Made by a program: the position numbers and the translations under genes. From NCBI GenBank assembly GCA_021801025.1, contig JAJYYK010000001.1, positions 1-64,000 of the forward strand: a stretch of 64,000 nucleotides of DNA. The letters run 5' to 3'. How positions within the stretch are numbered: position 1 is the first letter of the stretch; each line of letters starts with the position of its first letter. The notes beneath the pieces were generated by a model. It saw only the letters and a list, made by a program, of their open reading frames with translations. It did not search any database and was not told the DNA's origin. Source of the DNA: Pseudomonadota bacterium (GTDB lineage Bacteria > Pseudomonadota > Gammaproteobacteria > Burkholderiales > Sulfuriferulaceae). Positions 1-8,067 of this stretch are shown here, one piece after another.

Positions 1-242
1 TACTGATTGCCTTGCGGGAAGAAGCCCTGCATACCTTTCAGTTACTCGATGCACGCATCGTGCACCGTATCGGCATGGTGGGTGCGGGAGAACAAATCGT
101 ATTCATTGCTACGGGTGCAGAACACCGGGCATCGGCTTTACACGCCTGCGAATGGCTCATCGATGAATTAAAACAACGCGTACCCATCTGGAAAAAAGAA
201 ATCAACCTGGAGGGGGAAACATGGGTCACGCCACACCCCTAG
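1..242 (+). CDS. moaE: Molybdopterin synthase catalytic subunit MoaE, 3' part
   Basis: The gene runs in from the left edge; only the C-terminal ~80 residues are present and the reading frame is open to the first bases. The motifs VGAGEQIVFI, HRASALHACEWLIDELK and the PIWKKE ending (Lys-Lys-Glu near the active site) are typical of MoaE, the large subunit that converts cyclic pyranopterin monophosphate to molybdopterin using thiocarboxylated MoaD. It is followed after 9 bp by mobB and then mobA, so it heads or belongs to a Mo-cofactor operon. The start codon lies outside the window. Confidence 0.9.
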   Translation, partial: LIALREEALHTFQLLDARIVHRIGMVGAGEQIVFIATGAEHRASALHACEWLIDELKQRVPIWKKEINLEGETWVTPHP

Positions 243-251
243 GACTCACTC

Positions 252-773
252 TTGAATAAGCCCTTCCGTCAACCTGCTGTATTGGGAATCGTCGGCTATT
301 CTGGTGCTGGAAAAACTACGCTCATCGAATCGGTATTACCCCATCTGGTTGCTGCGGGATTGCAAATCGCCACGCTCAAGCATACGCATCACACCATCCC
401 TCTGGATATTCCCGGTAAAGACAGCTGGCGGCACAAACAGGCTGGCGCCGCCATGAGCATGCTCCTCACCACCAGTCAATTACAAATTATTCAAGATGTT
501 GTTCCGCAGACCGGCCCGGAAAACCTGATTCCTGCTTATTGCGCTGATATGGACCTGGTGCTGATCGAAGGGTTTACACACATGGTTTGTGCCAAAATAG
601 AAGTGTGGCGTGGCGAGTGCGCCAAGTCTTTGCGCTGTGCCGATGATCCGGAATTGATTGCTATCGCCAGCGACACGCCGTACGATATGAACGGGTTACC
701 TGTTCTGCCCCTCAACGACAGTGCCGGAATTGCCCGGTTTATCCTCCATTGGCTGGCATCCGATGATCGATGA
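252..773 (+). CDS. mobB: Molybdopterin-guanine dinucleotide biosynthesis adapter MobB
   Basis: This 173-residue GTP-binding protein has a P-loop GYSGAGKTT near residues 16-24, followed by TLKHTHH and LVLIEGFT, the usual MobB signature. MobB assists MobA in attaching GMP to molybdopterin. The only plausible start is a TTG nine bases after the moaE stop; no ATG fits the conserved N-terminus. Its 3' end overlaps the start of mobA by 11 bp, indicating translational coupling within a moaE-mobB-mobA operon. Confidence 0.88.
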   Translation: MNKPFRQPAVLGIVGYSGAGKTTLIESVLPHLVAAGLQIATLKHTHHTIPLDIPGKDSWRHKQAGAAMSMLLTTSQLQIIQDVVPQTGPENLIPAYCADMDLVLIEGFTHMVCAKIEVWRGECAKSLRCADDPELIAIASDTPYDMNGLPVLPLNDSAGIARFILHWLASDDR

Positions 774-1353
774 TTGCACGGCACTCATCCTGGCGGGCGG
801 CCAATCAAGTCGCATGGGCCGTGACAAAGCCATGCTGCCGTTTGGCCAAACGACTGTTATTCAAACGCTCATCGATACACTCCATCCTCTATTTACCAGC
901 ACACTATTAAGCGTGCGTACGCCGCGCCCTGAACTCAACTTGCCGCAAGTTTGTGACGCCACCGCAAACCGTGGTCCTTTGGGCGGACTCATCAGTGGCC
1001 TGGCGGAAATTCGCACCAACTGGGCTTTCGTCATCGCCTGCGACATGCCGATGATTCATCCAGCGCTGGTCCGCCTTTTGGCCGCGCAACGTGCGCAACA
1101 ACACGCCGTTGTGGCCAAAATTCAAGGTCATGTACAGCCTTTCGCCGCATTCTATTCCACCCGCTGCCTACCATTGCTGCGTACACGTTTCCATGCCGGA
1201 CAAGCCGGCATCACTTCTGCCTTGCAACAATTGACCATAACCTGTGTGGATGAGGCCGATTTAATCCGCACCGACACGGACTTAAACAGTTTCTTTGATC
1301 TGGATACGCCTGAAGACTGGACGAATGCCCGAAACAGGCTGATTGGCAAATAA
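763..1353 (+). CDS. mobA: Molybdenum cofactor guanylyltransferase MobA
   Basis: MobA transfers GMP from GTP to Mo-molybdopterin to give the MGD cofactor of DMSO-reductase-family enzymes such as nitrate reductase. The N-terminal ALILAGGQSSRMGRDKAML matches the nucleotidyltransferase signature; GPLGGL and ACDMPMI follow at the expected places. The ATG at 763 places this motif within the first 20 residues, whereas an upstream in-frame start at 721 would add a non-conserved extension inside mobB. Length (196 aa) is normal. No nitrate reductase is in the window, so the enzyme served must be encoded elsewhere. Confidence 0.9.
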   Translation: MIDDCTALILAGGQSSRMGRDKAMLPFGQTTVIQTLIDTLHPLFTSTLLSVRTPRPELNLPQVCDATANRGPLGGLISGLAEIRTNWAFVIACDMPMIHPALVRLLAAQRAQQHAVVAKIQGHVQPFAAFYSTRCLPLLRTRFHAGQAGITSALQQLTITCVDEADLIRTDTDLNSFFDLDTPEDWTNARNRLIGK

Positions 1354-1487
1354 AAGCACCGGCACACAGAAACTTCCCACAGCACCGCTTTCTTGTGCGA
1401 TCATCACACGCGTGGAAAGTTCCCGTTATGGAATATCCGGGCTAAAATGTTAAGCTGTGTTTTAGTTCGATAACAAACAATCAAATC

Positions 1488-2708
1488 ATGCCAAACATCA
1501 CCAAGTTTTCTTCCGAATACACGGAATCGCTTGAAGACCAGGGGCTCTATAAACTGCCCGCTTTACGGTTGCTCTCCGAAATCACCGCGTCGCTCAGCAC
1601 CAATGTCGATATCGAGCAGTTGCTGGAGCGATTTCTGTCTACCATGATACGGTTGGCAGGTGCCGGTGCGGGTGTTGTGCGGGTACTCACTTCTGATGGC
1701 ACCGGGTTACGGCTTATCGGTGCGCAGGGGCTACCGCAAAATGTATTGGATCGGGAACACATTGTCCCAGTCGATTGTGGTTTCTGTGGTCAAGCTGCGC
1801 AATCTGCTGAAACCATCTTTGTCGAAGACGTGTATCTGTGCCAGAACAAAACAGAACTTGCCTTTTTTGGTGATCATTGTGTAAATTTTGTGGCGATTCC
1901 ATTGCGGCATAAAGGTCAATTGCTGGGGGTTTATAACTTGTTCATGTTCGCCGATGCGCCCGCAATTCCTGCAGAAGTGCAGCTATTGTTTACCTCAATC
2001 AGCGAACACCTCGGAATGGCTTTGGAAAATTCGAGATTAACGCGTGAAAACATGCGCATCAGCCTGATGAACGAACGACAGATGCTGTCCCATAAAATTC
2101 ATGATTCACTTGCCCAAACGCTGGCTTACCTTAACATGCGTTTAGCCATGCTCAAACATGCCATCAACCACCAAAATCAACCCTCTACCGAAAAATACCT
2201 TGGCGATCTTGAAGACGGCCTGGACTCTGCTTATTCTGGGCTACGTGAGCTGATTACCCAGTTTCATCATCGTATGGATCCGCGCGGATTGATTCCCGCG
2301 CTGGATGATTTATTGGCGGATGTTTGCAAGAAAACAGAAGCCCATGTGGATTTCGGCAATCATACCCAAGGCATGAATCTCACTCCAGATCAAGAAGTGC
2401 AAGTGTTCCATATTGTGCAGGAGGCGCTCGCCAACATTTGCAAACACGCGCAAGCGAAGAATATCCATCTGCGCATTGAGCAAATCGGCCATACCTACCA
2501 ATTTACGGTCAAAGATGACGGTATCGGTTTCCCTGTTGCGACGCGGCCCAATTTGGATCAGCATTTCGGCATTAATATTATGCATGGTCGCGCAGCGCAA
2601 TTAAGCGGCAAACTGGAAATTACCAGCGAAACAAATTTGGGCACGTTACTGATATTGACATTCCCCATTCATGCCACCCAGGCAGAAAAAAATGCCGGTT
2701 TGTTCTAA
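1488..2708 (+). CDS. Soluble NarX-like sensor histidine kinase with GAF domain
   Basis: A 406-residue histidine kinase without any membrane segment. Residues ~25-180 form a GAF domain; residues ~190-265 a HisKA_3 dimerisation domain with phospho-acceptor His205 in KIHDSLAQTLAYL; the C-terminus is an HATPase_c domain (EALANICKHAQAK, DDGIGF, GINIMHGRA). The family (NarX/NreB/DegS type) pairs with NarL/LuxR-type regulators, and one follows directly. The GAF domain carries four cysteines (97, 100, 118, 131), including a CGFC pair, which could bind a metal or Fe-S cluster. The signal is unknown; nitrate, oxygen or redox sensing is inferred from family and from the adjacent Mo-cofactor genes. Confidence 0.85.
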   Translation: MPNITKFSSEYTESLEDQGLYKLPALRLLSEITASLSTNVDIEQLLERFLSTMIRLAGAGAGVVRVLTSDGTGLRLIGAQGLPQNVLDREHIVPVDCGFCGQAAQSAETIFVEDVYLCQNKTELAFFGDHCVNFVAIPLRHKGQLLGVYNLFMFADAPAIPAEVQLLFTSISEHLGMALENSRLTRENMRISLMNERQMLSHKIHDSLAQTLAYLNMRLAMLKHAINHQNQPSTEKYLGDLEDGLDSAYSGLRELITQFHHRMDPRGLIPALDDLLADVCKKTEAHVDFGNHTQGMNLTPDQEVQVFHIVQEALANICKHAQAKNIHLRIEQIGHTYQFTVKDDGIGFPVATRPNLDQHFGINIMHGRAAQLSGKLEITSETNLGTLLILTFPIHATQAEKNAGLF

Positions 2709-2807
2709 AAACGGTTTTGGCCACTCGACAGGTCTTAACCCCAAGCTTATGAATGATTGTTTCAAAATAACTGTACTAAAGATACTCAAACCAGCAAGAG
2801 GTTTTGG

Positions 2808-3479
2808 ATGACCAAAAAAATCAGGGTCGTGTTAGTAGATGACCACACTTTATTCCGTAAAGGTTTAGCCGAACTGTTAGAGCATTCGGGAATTATCAGT
2901 GTCATTGGCATTGCCGGTGATAATGAGAAGGCCTTGCATATGCTCAGAGAATTACAGCCTGATGTGGTCATCATGGATTTGCACATGCCTTCGATGGACG
3001 GCATAACCCTGCTCACCCAATTACAACAGGAAGGTTTGCTGTTTCCGACACTGATTCTAACCGTCAGCGACAGCCAGGATGACATGATTAACGCCCTGCG
3101 CGCTGGCGCCCATGGTTACCTGCTCAAAAATATGGAACCGGCTGAATTGGTCGATGCGATTCAACGCGCATCCAAGGGGGAAACTGTGGTGGCGTCGACG
3201 ATGACCGCCAAGCTGGTCAAGATGCTGCATACCAAGGATGACAAAAAAAATTCCCCTCTGGAGCAACTTACTCAACGTGAGCAACAGGTGCTGGATTGGC
3301 TATCCAGAGGAGAGAGCAACAAAGTTATCGCACGTAACCTCGGGATTAGCCACGAAACAGTTAAACTGCATGTCCACAATATTTTTGCCAAACTCAACAT
3401 CAAATCCAGGGTGGAGGCTGCTATATTTGCCGTCGAACACCGACTCAACATGTCCGGTTCTGACATGCCAAAATCATAA
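2808..3479 (+). CDS. NarL/FixJ-family response regulator
   Basis: A 223-residue two-domain regulator. The receiver domain has the acidic pair Asp11/Asp12, the phospho-acceptor Asp57 in VVIMDLHMPS and the conserved Lys in LLKNMEPAEL. The C-terminal LuxR-type helix-turn-helix reads LTQREQQVLDWLSRGESNK, then LGISHETVKLHVHNI. The start at 2808 is chosen because MTKKIRVVLVDDH begins the receiver domain and an AGAGG ribosome site lies just upstream. It lies 99 bp downstream of the sensor kinase gene and is almost certainly its partner; targets cannot be read from the sequence. Confidence 0.88.
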   Translation: MTKKIRVVLVDDHTLFRKGLAELLEHSGIISVIGIAGDNEKALHMLRELQPDVVIMDLHMPSMDGITLLTQLQQEGLLFPTLILTVSDSQDDMINALRAGAHGYLLKNMEPAELVDAIQRASKGETVVASTMTAKLVKMLHTKDDKKNSPLEQLTQREQQVLDWLSRGESNKVIARNLGISHETVKLHVHNIFAKLNIKSRVEAAIFAVEHRLNMSGSDMPKS

Positions 3480-3498
3480 TTCCAACCCAGAAGCCTGT

Positions 3499-4890
3499 CT
3501 ATTTGGGTTCAGTATGAAACCAGGCCAGTTTTTCGTGTAATTTCACCACATGTCCCACGATAATGAGCGTAGGCGGCTTAAACCTGGCCTCAATCACAAG
3601 CGCAGGCAATGTTTCCAAAGTTCCTACCAAAACCCGCTGATTCACTGTCGTACCTTGCTGCACGAGGGCGATAGGCGTGGTGGCATCCAAACCATGAGAA
3701 ATGAGTTCCTGGCAAAGAACGGGCAAGCCAAGTAAACCCATATAAATGACCACCGTCTGATTCGGGCGCGCCAAAGCGTCCCAATCAAGGTTGATGGTGT
3801 CATCCTTGAGATGCCCGGTCACAAATACGCAAGACTGCGCGTAATCCCGATGAGTCAGTGGAATCCCGGCATAAGAGGCCACCCCTGACGCCGCAGTAAT
3901 ACCCGGCACAACCTGAAATGGAATACCATTTTCTGCCAATGTTTCGATTTCTTCGCCGCCTCGACCAAAAATAAACGGATCCCCCCCTTTAAGCCGTAAC
4001 ACCCGTTTTCCGGCCTTCGCATAATCCACCAGCAACATGTTAATGCTTTCCTGACGCAGCGTATGGTTGGCGCGCTCTTTGCCGACATAAACACGTTCTG
4101 CATCACGCCGGCACAAATCAAGCACGGCGTCCGCCACCAGATGATCGTAGACCACCACATCGGCTTGCTGCATCAAACGTAACGCGCGAAAAGTTAACAA
4201 ATCCGGATTGCCGGGGCCACCGCCTACCAAATACACTTCGCCTTGCGGCAAATCGTCAAGTTCCACCTCCAGTTGCCGCTTCAGTGCGGTTTCAGCGGCA
4301 ATTTCATTGCCCGCATAAACCAGCTCCGCAACCGGCCCCTGAAGAATTTTTTCCCAAAAAATGCGGCGTTTTGGTGATGAAGAAAATTTCTTTTTTACCT
4401 CTTCACGAAAGCGTGCGGCCAGCAGCGCCAGATTGCCGTAACTGGACGGAATCAAAGTTTCCAATCGTGCCCGCAGCAATCGCGCCAGCACTGGCACAGC
4501 ACCGCCACTGGACACCGCTACCAATAATGGTGAACGATCAATAATGGCAGGCAGAATAAAACTGCACAACTCAGGTTTATCGACGACATTAACCGGCAAG
4601 TGGCGATCACGTGCTGCCTGAGACACTGTTCGGTCAAGCTGCTCATCACCACTGGCACAAATGACCACGCTTACCCCATCAAGCAATGTGGGTTTGAACT
4701 CCGCCCGGTCATGGTCAAGTCGCTCTTGACCATCAAGTTCCGTAAAGGCTGTCACAAGCTCCGAAGCGACGACCGTGACCCGTGCACCGCACTGCAACAG
4801 CAGTGCGGTCTTGCGTGCGGCGGTTTCATTGCCGCCTACCACGAGGCAATGCTGACCTCGAATATCCATAAAAATGGGAAGAAAATTCAT
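3499..4890 (-). CDS. cysG: Trifunctional siroheme synthase CysG (copy 1)
   Basis: A full-length (463 aa) fusion of precorrin-2 dehydrogenase/sirohydrochlorin ferrochelatase (N-terminal ~210 residues, with [14 protein letters not shown] and [14 protein letters not shown]) and uroporphyrinogen-III methyltransferase (C-terminal, with [17 protein letters not shown] and [16 protein letters not shown]). It makes siroheme from uroporphyrinogen III. It is the last gene on the minus strand after dsrR, so its siroheme probably feeds DsrAB. The ATG at 4890 is preferred to 4905 because an AAGG site lies at good spacing and the conserved N-terminus begins there. A second complete cysG lies at 24830. Confidence 0.92.
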   Translation of the reverse strand: MNFLPIFMDIRGQHCLVVGGNETAARKTALLLQCGARVTVVASELVTAFTELDGQERLDHDRAEFKPTLLDGVSVVICASGDEQLDRTVSQAARDRHLPVNVVDKPELCSFILPAIIDRSPLLVAVSSGGAVPVLARLLRARLETLIPSSYGNLALLAARFREEVKKKFSSSPKRRIFWEKILQGPVAELVYAGNEIAAETALKRQLEVELDDLPQGEVYLVGGGPGNPDLLTFRALRLMQQADVVVYDHLVADAVLDLCRRDAERVYVGKERANHTLRQESINMLLVDYAKAGKRVLRLKGGDPFIFGRGGEEIETLAENGIPFQVVPGITAASGVASYAGIPLTHRDYAQSCVFVTGHLKDDTINLDWDALARPNQTVVIYMGLLGLPVLCQELISHGLDATTPIALVQQGTTVNQRVLVGTLETLPALVIEARFKPPTLIIVGHVVKLHEKLAWFHTEPK

Positions 4891-4945
4891 ATTTTTTACC
4901 TTCATTCGGCTTGGGGCTCGTGAATGAGTCCTTCATTCCTGGCCA

Positions 4946-4968
4946 GGTCAATAGTTGTTCTATTGACC
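4946..4968. repeat. Perfect 9-bp inverted repeat between dsrR and cysG
   Basis: GGTCAATAG and CTATTGACC are separated by five bases. On the dsr/cysG coding strand the stem follows a run of six T but is not itself followed by a T run, so it is not a classic intrinsic terminator. It could be a protein-binding palindrome or an mRNA processing/stability stem. Just beside it (near 4914) is a GGGCTCGTGAATGA stretch resembling the termini of the miniature elements at 12548 and 34174. Confidence 0.5.
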
Positions 4969-5054
4969 GAAAAAACGGTGAAATATGCACCGACCAAGCG
5001 GATTTGCAGCCGATTTCCTTTTAGTCCAACCGACTCCTGGGAGCCTGAAACACA

Positions 5055-5438
5055 TCAATGACAACCGCCCTGGTGTTTGCTGCCACCCCCACTTGATCCA
5101 CAGCTACCACCGCCGCCGCAACCACCACTACCGCAGCCACCCGATAAATTCGGCGCATTGGGATTTTTAAATACAAACCCCATTTCCCCCGGGCTAATTT
5201 CTGCAAAATCCAAAGTGGCGCCAGTCAGCAGATCGAGATGGTTCTCATGGATAAGCAAAACCACACCTTCAGACTTCACCATCATGTCATCAGGGCTTCG
5301 GTCATCGAAACCCATGGCATATTCAATAGAGCCATCGGCAGCAAAACGGGCAGCTAATCGTAATGCCATACCTTCAGAATCACTCTCGGCGGCAGAAGCT
5401 AAAATTTCTTTGGCCGCAAGGGGGGTGATGGTAATCAT
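5055..5438 (-). CDS. dsrR: DsrR, A-type Fe-S scaffold-like protein
   Basis: The first ~105 residues have the HesB/IscA fold pattern (ITITPLAAKEIL, then LRLAA, VVLLIHENHLDLLTGATLDF and GFVFKNPNA). In Allochromatium vinosum the equivalent DsrR lacks the Fe-S-binding cysteines of IscA and affects Dsr expression post-transcriptionally. Here the C-terminal ~25 residues are almost entirely Gly, Cys and Ser (four cysteines and a GGCH end), an unusual tail that might bind metal. The gene follows dsrN after 46 bp in the same direction. Confidence 0.82.
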   Translation of the reverse strand: MITITPLAAKEILASAAESDSEGMALRLAARFAADGSIEYAMGFDDRSPDDMMVKSEGVVLLIHENHLDLLTGATLDFAEISPGEMGFVFKNPNAPNLSGGCGSGGCGGGGSCGSSGGGSKHQGGCH

Positions 5439-5484
5439 GTTAGTCTCCTTAATCGTATTAAAAAATTGCTTCTATAACCAGAAA

Positions 5485-6888
5485 TTATGCTACCGCCTCT
5501 TTCACGGGCATTCTGGAAAAATGATGTTGTGCCACCAAAGCGAGGAATCGGGTTACCCAGTTAAAATTTTTGGTGTGCCGTAAGTGCGTATAAGACGCCA
5601 GCAAATTACGGTACACAATGCCATCATGCTGCCCATCCAATCCGTGTCCCCTCACCACTTGATAAGCATATTGCATGTCTGGGCCCACATTCTCCAAACT
5701 GGAATAATGAAACTCATGCGCACAAATGTCTTCTGTTGAGGGCAACGCGCCAGGCCATGGTGACGAACCGGTTTCTCGCAAGCGAACATAGCCACGCCCT
5801 ACCGGTTTGTCATGCATCACCACATCCCCAGGTATTATCCCCACCATCTGATGCGCACGATCTTTCCAGCGCAAGCTGCGTGACAAATACATCAGCCCTC
5901 CGCATTCGGCATACACTGGCAAGCCATTTTCTATTGCCGACTGAATGTCTTGACGCATCGAAGCATTGGCTTCCAGTTCCGTCAGGAACAATTCTGGAAA
6001 CCCACCCCCAATAATCAATCCGTCCAATAACGGCAAATGCGCCTCATCCAGAACGTTGATTGGAATGAGCTCTGCACCGCCGGCCACCAATGCATCCAGG
6101 TCGTCGGCATAATAGAACCCAAATGCCCGGTCACGCACCAATCCGATGCGATAGCATGATTTTGTACTCGCCACCGTCGCTACCGATATACCTCTCGAGG
6201 GGACATTCGGAGCGGCAGTCACTTGCAACAGCCTATCCAGATCCACTTGCGCAGCAACACGTTCAGCAATGGTCTGAATTTTTCGTTCAGCTACAGCAGA
6301 CTCATTACTCGGCATCAAACCAAGATGGCGTTCAACAATCTGCAATTCAGCATCATGCTGCACCGCGCCCAACACAGGCACATCCGTATAATGCTCAATC
6401 ACCGCCCGCAGCTTGCTTTCATGACGCGAGCCCCCCAGCTGATTTAAAATCACGCCTTGAATACGGATATTCCGATCAAAGGCCTGATAACCCAATATCA
6501 GCGGCGCAACCCCACGCGTCACGCCACGGGCATCAATCACCAAAATAACCGGGATATCCAGCATCGCTGCCAGGGCAGCGTTGCTGTTCGTGCCATCAAG
6601 GTCTAAACCATCGTAAAGCCCTTTATTACCCTCCACCAGAACCACCTCTGCATGGGCACTGTGTTGTTGATACAAATCAGTGATTTCATCCCTGCCCATC
6701 TGGTAGAAATCAAGGTTATAACAAGGGTGGCCACTGGCAAGCGCCAGCCACATGGGATCAATATAGTCCGGCCCTTTTTTAAAAGACTGAACTTGTAAGC
6801 CACGGGCGCGCAAGGCTGCACACAAACCAATACTTAACGTGGTTTTCCCGGAGGACTTATGGGCAGCGGAGATGAGAAAACGTGACAT
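5485..6888 (-). CDS. dsrN: DsrN, siroheme amidase (cobyrinate a,c-diamide synthase family)
   Basis: A 467-residue glutamine-dependent amidotransferase. The N-terminal half is a dethiobiotin-synthetase-like ATPase with P-loop AAHKSSGKTTLS (residues 8-19) and VEGNKGLYDG; the C-terminal half is a class I-type glutaminase with nucleophile Cys329 in YAECGGLMYL and HEFHYSSLE. It is homologous to CobB/CbiA, but its position in the dsr operon identifies it as DsrN, proposed to amidate siroheme to the siroamide found in DsrAB. No cobalamin genes are nearby, which favours the dsr role. It lies 13 bp after the TrpD2-like gene. Confidence 0.88.
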   Translation of the reverse strand: MSRFLISAAHKSSGKTTLSIGLCAALRARGLQVQSFKKGPDYIDPMWLALASGHPCYNLDFYQMGRDEITDLYQQHSAHAEVVLVEGNKGLYDGLDLDGTNSNAALAAMLDIPVILVIDARGVTRGVAPLILGYQAFDRNIRIQGVILNQLGGSRHESKLRAVIEHYTDVPVLGAVQHDAELQIVERHLGLMPSNESAVAERKIQTIAERVAAQVDLDRLLQVTAAPNVPSRGISVATVASTKSCYRIGLVRDRAFGFYYADDLDALVAGGAELIPINVLDEAHLPLLDGLIIGGGFPELFLTELEANASMRQDIQSAIENGLPVYAECGGLMYLSRSLRWKDRAHQMVGIIPGDVVMHDKPVGRGYVRLRETGSSPWPGALPSTEDICAHEFHYSSLENVGPDMQYAYQVVRGHGLDGQHDGIVYRNLLASYTHLRHTKNFNWVTRFLALVAQHHFSRMPVKEAVA

Positions 6889-6901
6889 GCCGGTATGCGC
6901 T

Positions 6902-7894
6902 TCAAACAGGCCAACTGGCCGGGCGCTGAGCCCACATATCCTGCGCCATTTTCAACGCAGCATTTTGGGTGTCCGCCCTGCCCATGGTTTTTAGCGTGAT
7001 CGCAGTCGTGCCAACCACGGCAGCAAGACCATATTCGTCTACGATATCACCATGCCATAAGGCGGGTAAACGCTGGATGTCCATACTGGCGTCTTTCACA
7101 TGACGATTATCAAACATGGGTGGCCAAGTCTCTTCGGTCAATTCGCCATTGTGCACGCCTTTCACCAGACATGCGGAATCGGGATCGCGCTCTATTTCAC
7201 CTCCTTCGCCTTTTATCACCGCCACATGCGGTTGATTGAGAAGTTGCGCCGCCAACTGGTGCATGTCACGGTAAGCTGGATGGAAAATACCCTGCATCAT
7301 CACTGGCGCCCGCATCGGGTTTAACATACGGGCCAGCGTATGAACAGGGGAGCGCAAACCCAGCAAGGATCGCATCCCAATAATTTGGTAGAGCTTCGGG
7401 CTTAATGCTTCCAGCGACATAAAGGCGAAATGATGATCTCGAATCCGGTTTGCGGCTTCCTGAACGGAATCGCATGGGGTAATACCCAGTATAGTCAAGG
7501 TTTCCGGGGTATAAACCCGATCATCTTTGCGCCCACCAATCGCATGCATGAAGACATTCACCCCATGGCTGGCAAGCAGCAACGTCGACAACAGAAACCA
7601 AGGTAACTGGCGACGCTTACCGGCATAAGATGACCAGTCCACATCCACAGCAGGTGCATTGTCGGGAAAAACAATGGCTTCACGAGCGGCCAAAACAAAA
7701 CCAGCCAATTCCTCGGGCGATTCTTCCTTCACCCGAAGCAGCATAAGAAAAGCCCCCAATTGCAACGGCTCGACTTCATCGGCCAGGATCATGCGCATGG
7801 CATGATAAGCCTCATCCTGGGTCAGCGATCGCGAGCCATTCTTACCTTTTCCAAGTATCCGAATAAAGGGGGCAAACTGATGTTCTTCACTCAT
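6902..7894 (-). CDS. TrpD2/YbiB-like glycosyltransferase-fold protein
   Basis: A 330-residue relative of anthranilate phosphoribosyltransferase. The TrpD GTGGDG phosphoribosyl pyrophosphate loop is absent; instead the protein has SYAGKRRQLPWFLLS, typical of the YbiB/TrpD2 branch whose studied members bind nucleic acids rather than make tryptophan. It is therefore unlikely to be an enzyme of tryptophan synthesis. The start at 7894 has a GAGGA site six bases upstream; the longer frame from 7915 does not. It sits between dsrP and dsrN in the same orientation. Its role in sulfur oxidation, if any, is unknown. Confidence 0.8.
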   Translation of the reverse strand: MSEEHQFAPFIRILGKGKNGSRSLTQDEAYHAMRMILADEVEPLQLGAFLMLLRVKEESPEELAGFVLAAREAIVFPDNAPAVDVDWSSYAGKRRQLPWFLLSTLLLASHGVNVFMHAIGGRKDDRVYTPETLTILGITPCDSVQEAANRIRDHHFAFMSLEALSPKLYQIIGMRSLLGLRSPVHTLARMLNPMRAPVMMQGIFHPAYRDMHQLAAQLLNQPHVAVIKGEGGEIERDPDSACLVKGVHNGELTEETWPPMFDNRHVKDASMDIQRLPALWHGDIVDEYGLAAVVGTTAITLKTMGRADTQNAALKMAQDMWAQRPASWPV

Positions 7895-7982
7895 GGATAT
7901 TCCTCGTAAATTCACTAAAAATACAATTTCAAACCGAATTTTATATCAATTCACGTGAAAATCGCGCAGAATATTGAATCTG

Positions 7983-8040
7983 AATAATCCATTAGACGGC
8001 TCTTCGAGCCCATGTGAGCGCTGGCGTCTAATGGATTATT
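7983..8040. repeat. Perfect 16-bp inverted repeat between dsrP and the TrpD2-like gene
   Basis: AATAATCCATTAGACG (7983-7998) is exactly complementary to 8025-8040, with a 26-base loop. Such a stem between genes of one operon may act as a terminator or attenuator that lowers expression of the downstream dsrN/dsrR part, or may be a small mobile repeat. No T tract follows directly on the minus strand. Confidence 0.6.
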
Positions 8041-8067
8041 AAGTTGAAATGCCGAAATTAATTCAGG

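Noticed and set aside
5077-5583. 168-codon plus-strand frame with proline-rich start
   Set aside because: It is the antisense of dsrR; the proline run mirrors the glycine-rich tail of the real gene.
5485-6888. Cobyrinate a,c-diamide synthase for cobalamin
   Set aside because: Same family, but the position in the dsr cluster next to dsrR and absence of other cobalamin genes favour DsrN.
6902-7894. Anthranilate phosphoribosyltransferase (tryptophan synthesis)
   Set aside because: The GTGGDG substrate loop is missing and the YbiB/TrpD2 motif is present, with no trp genes nearby.
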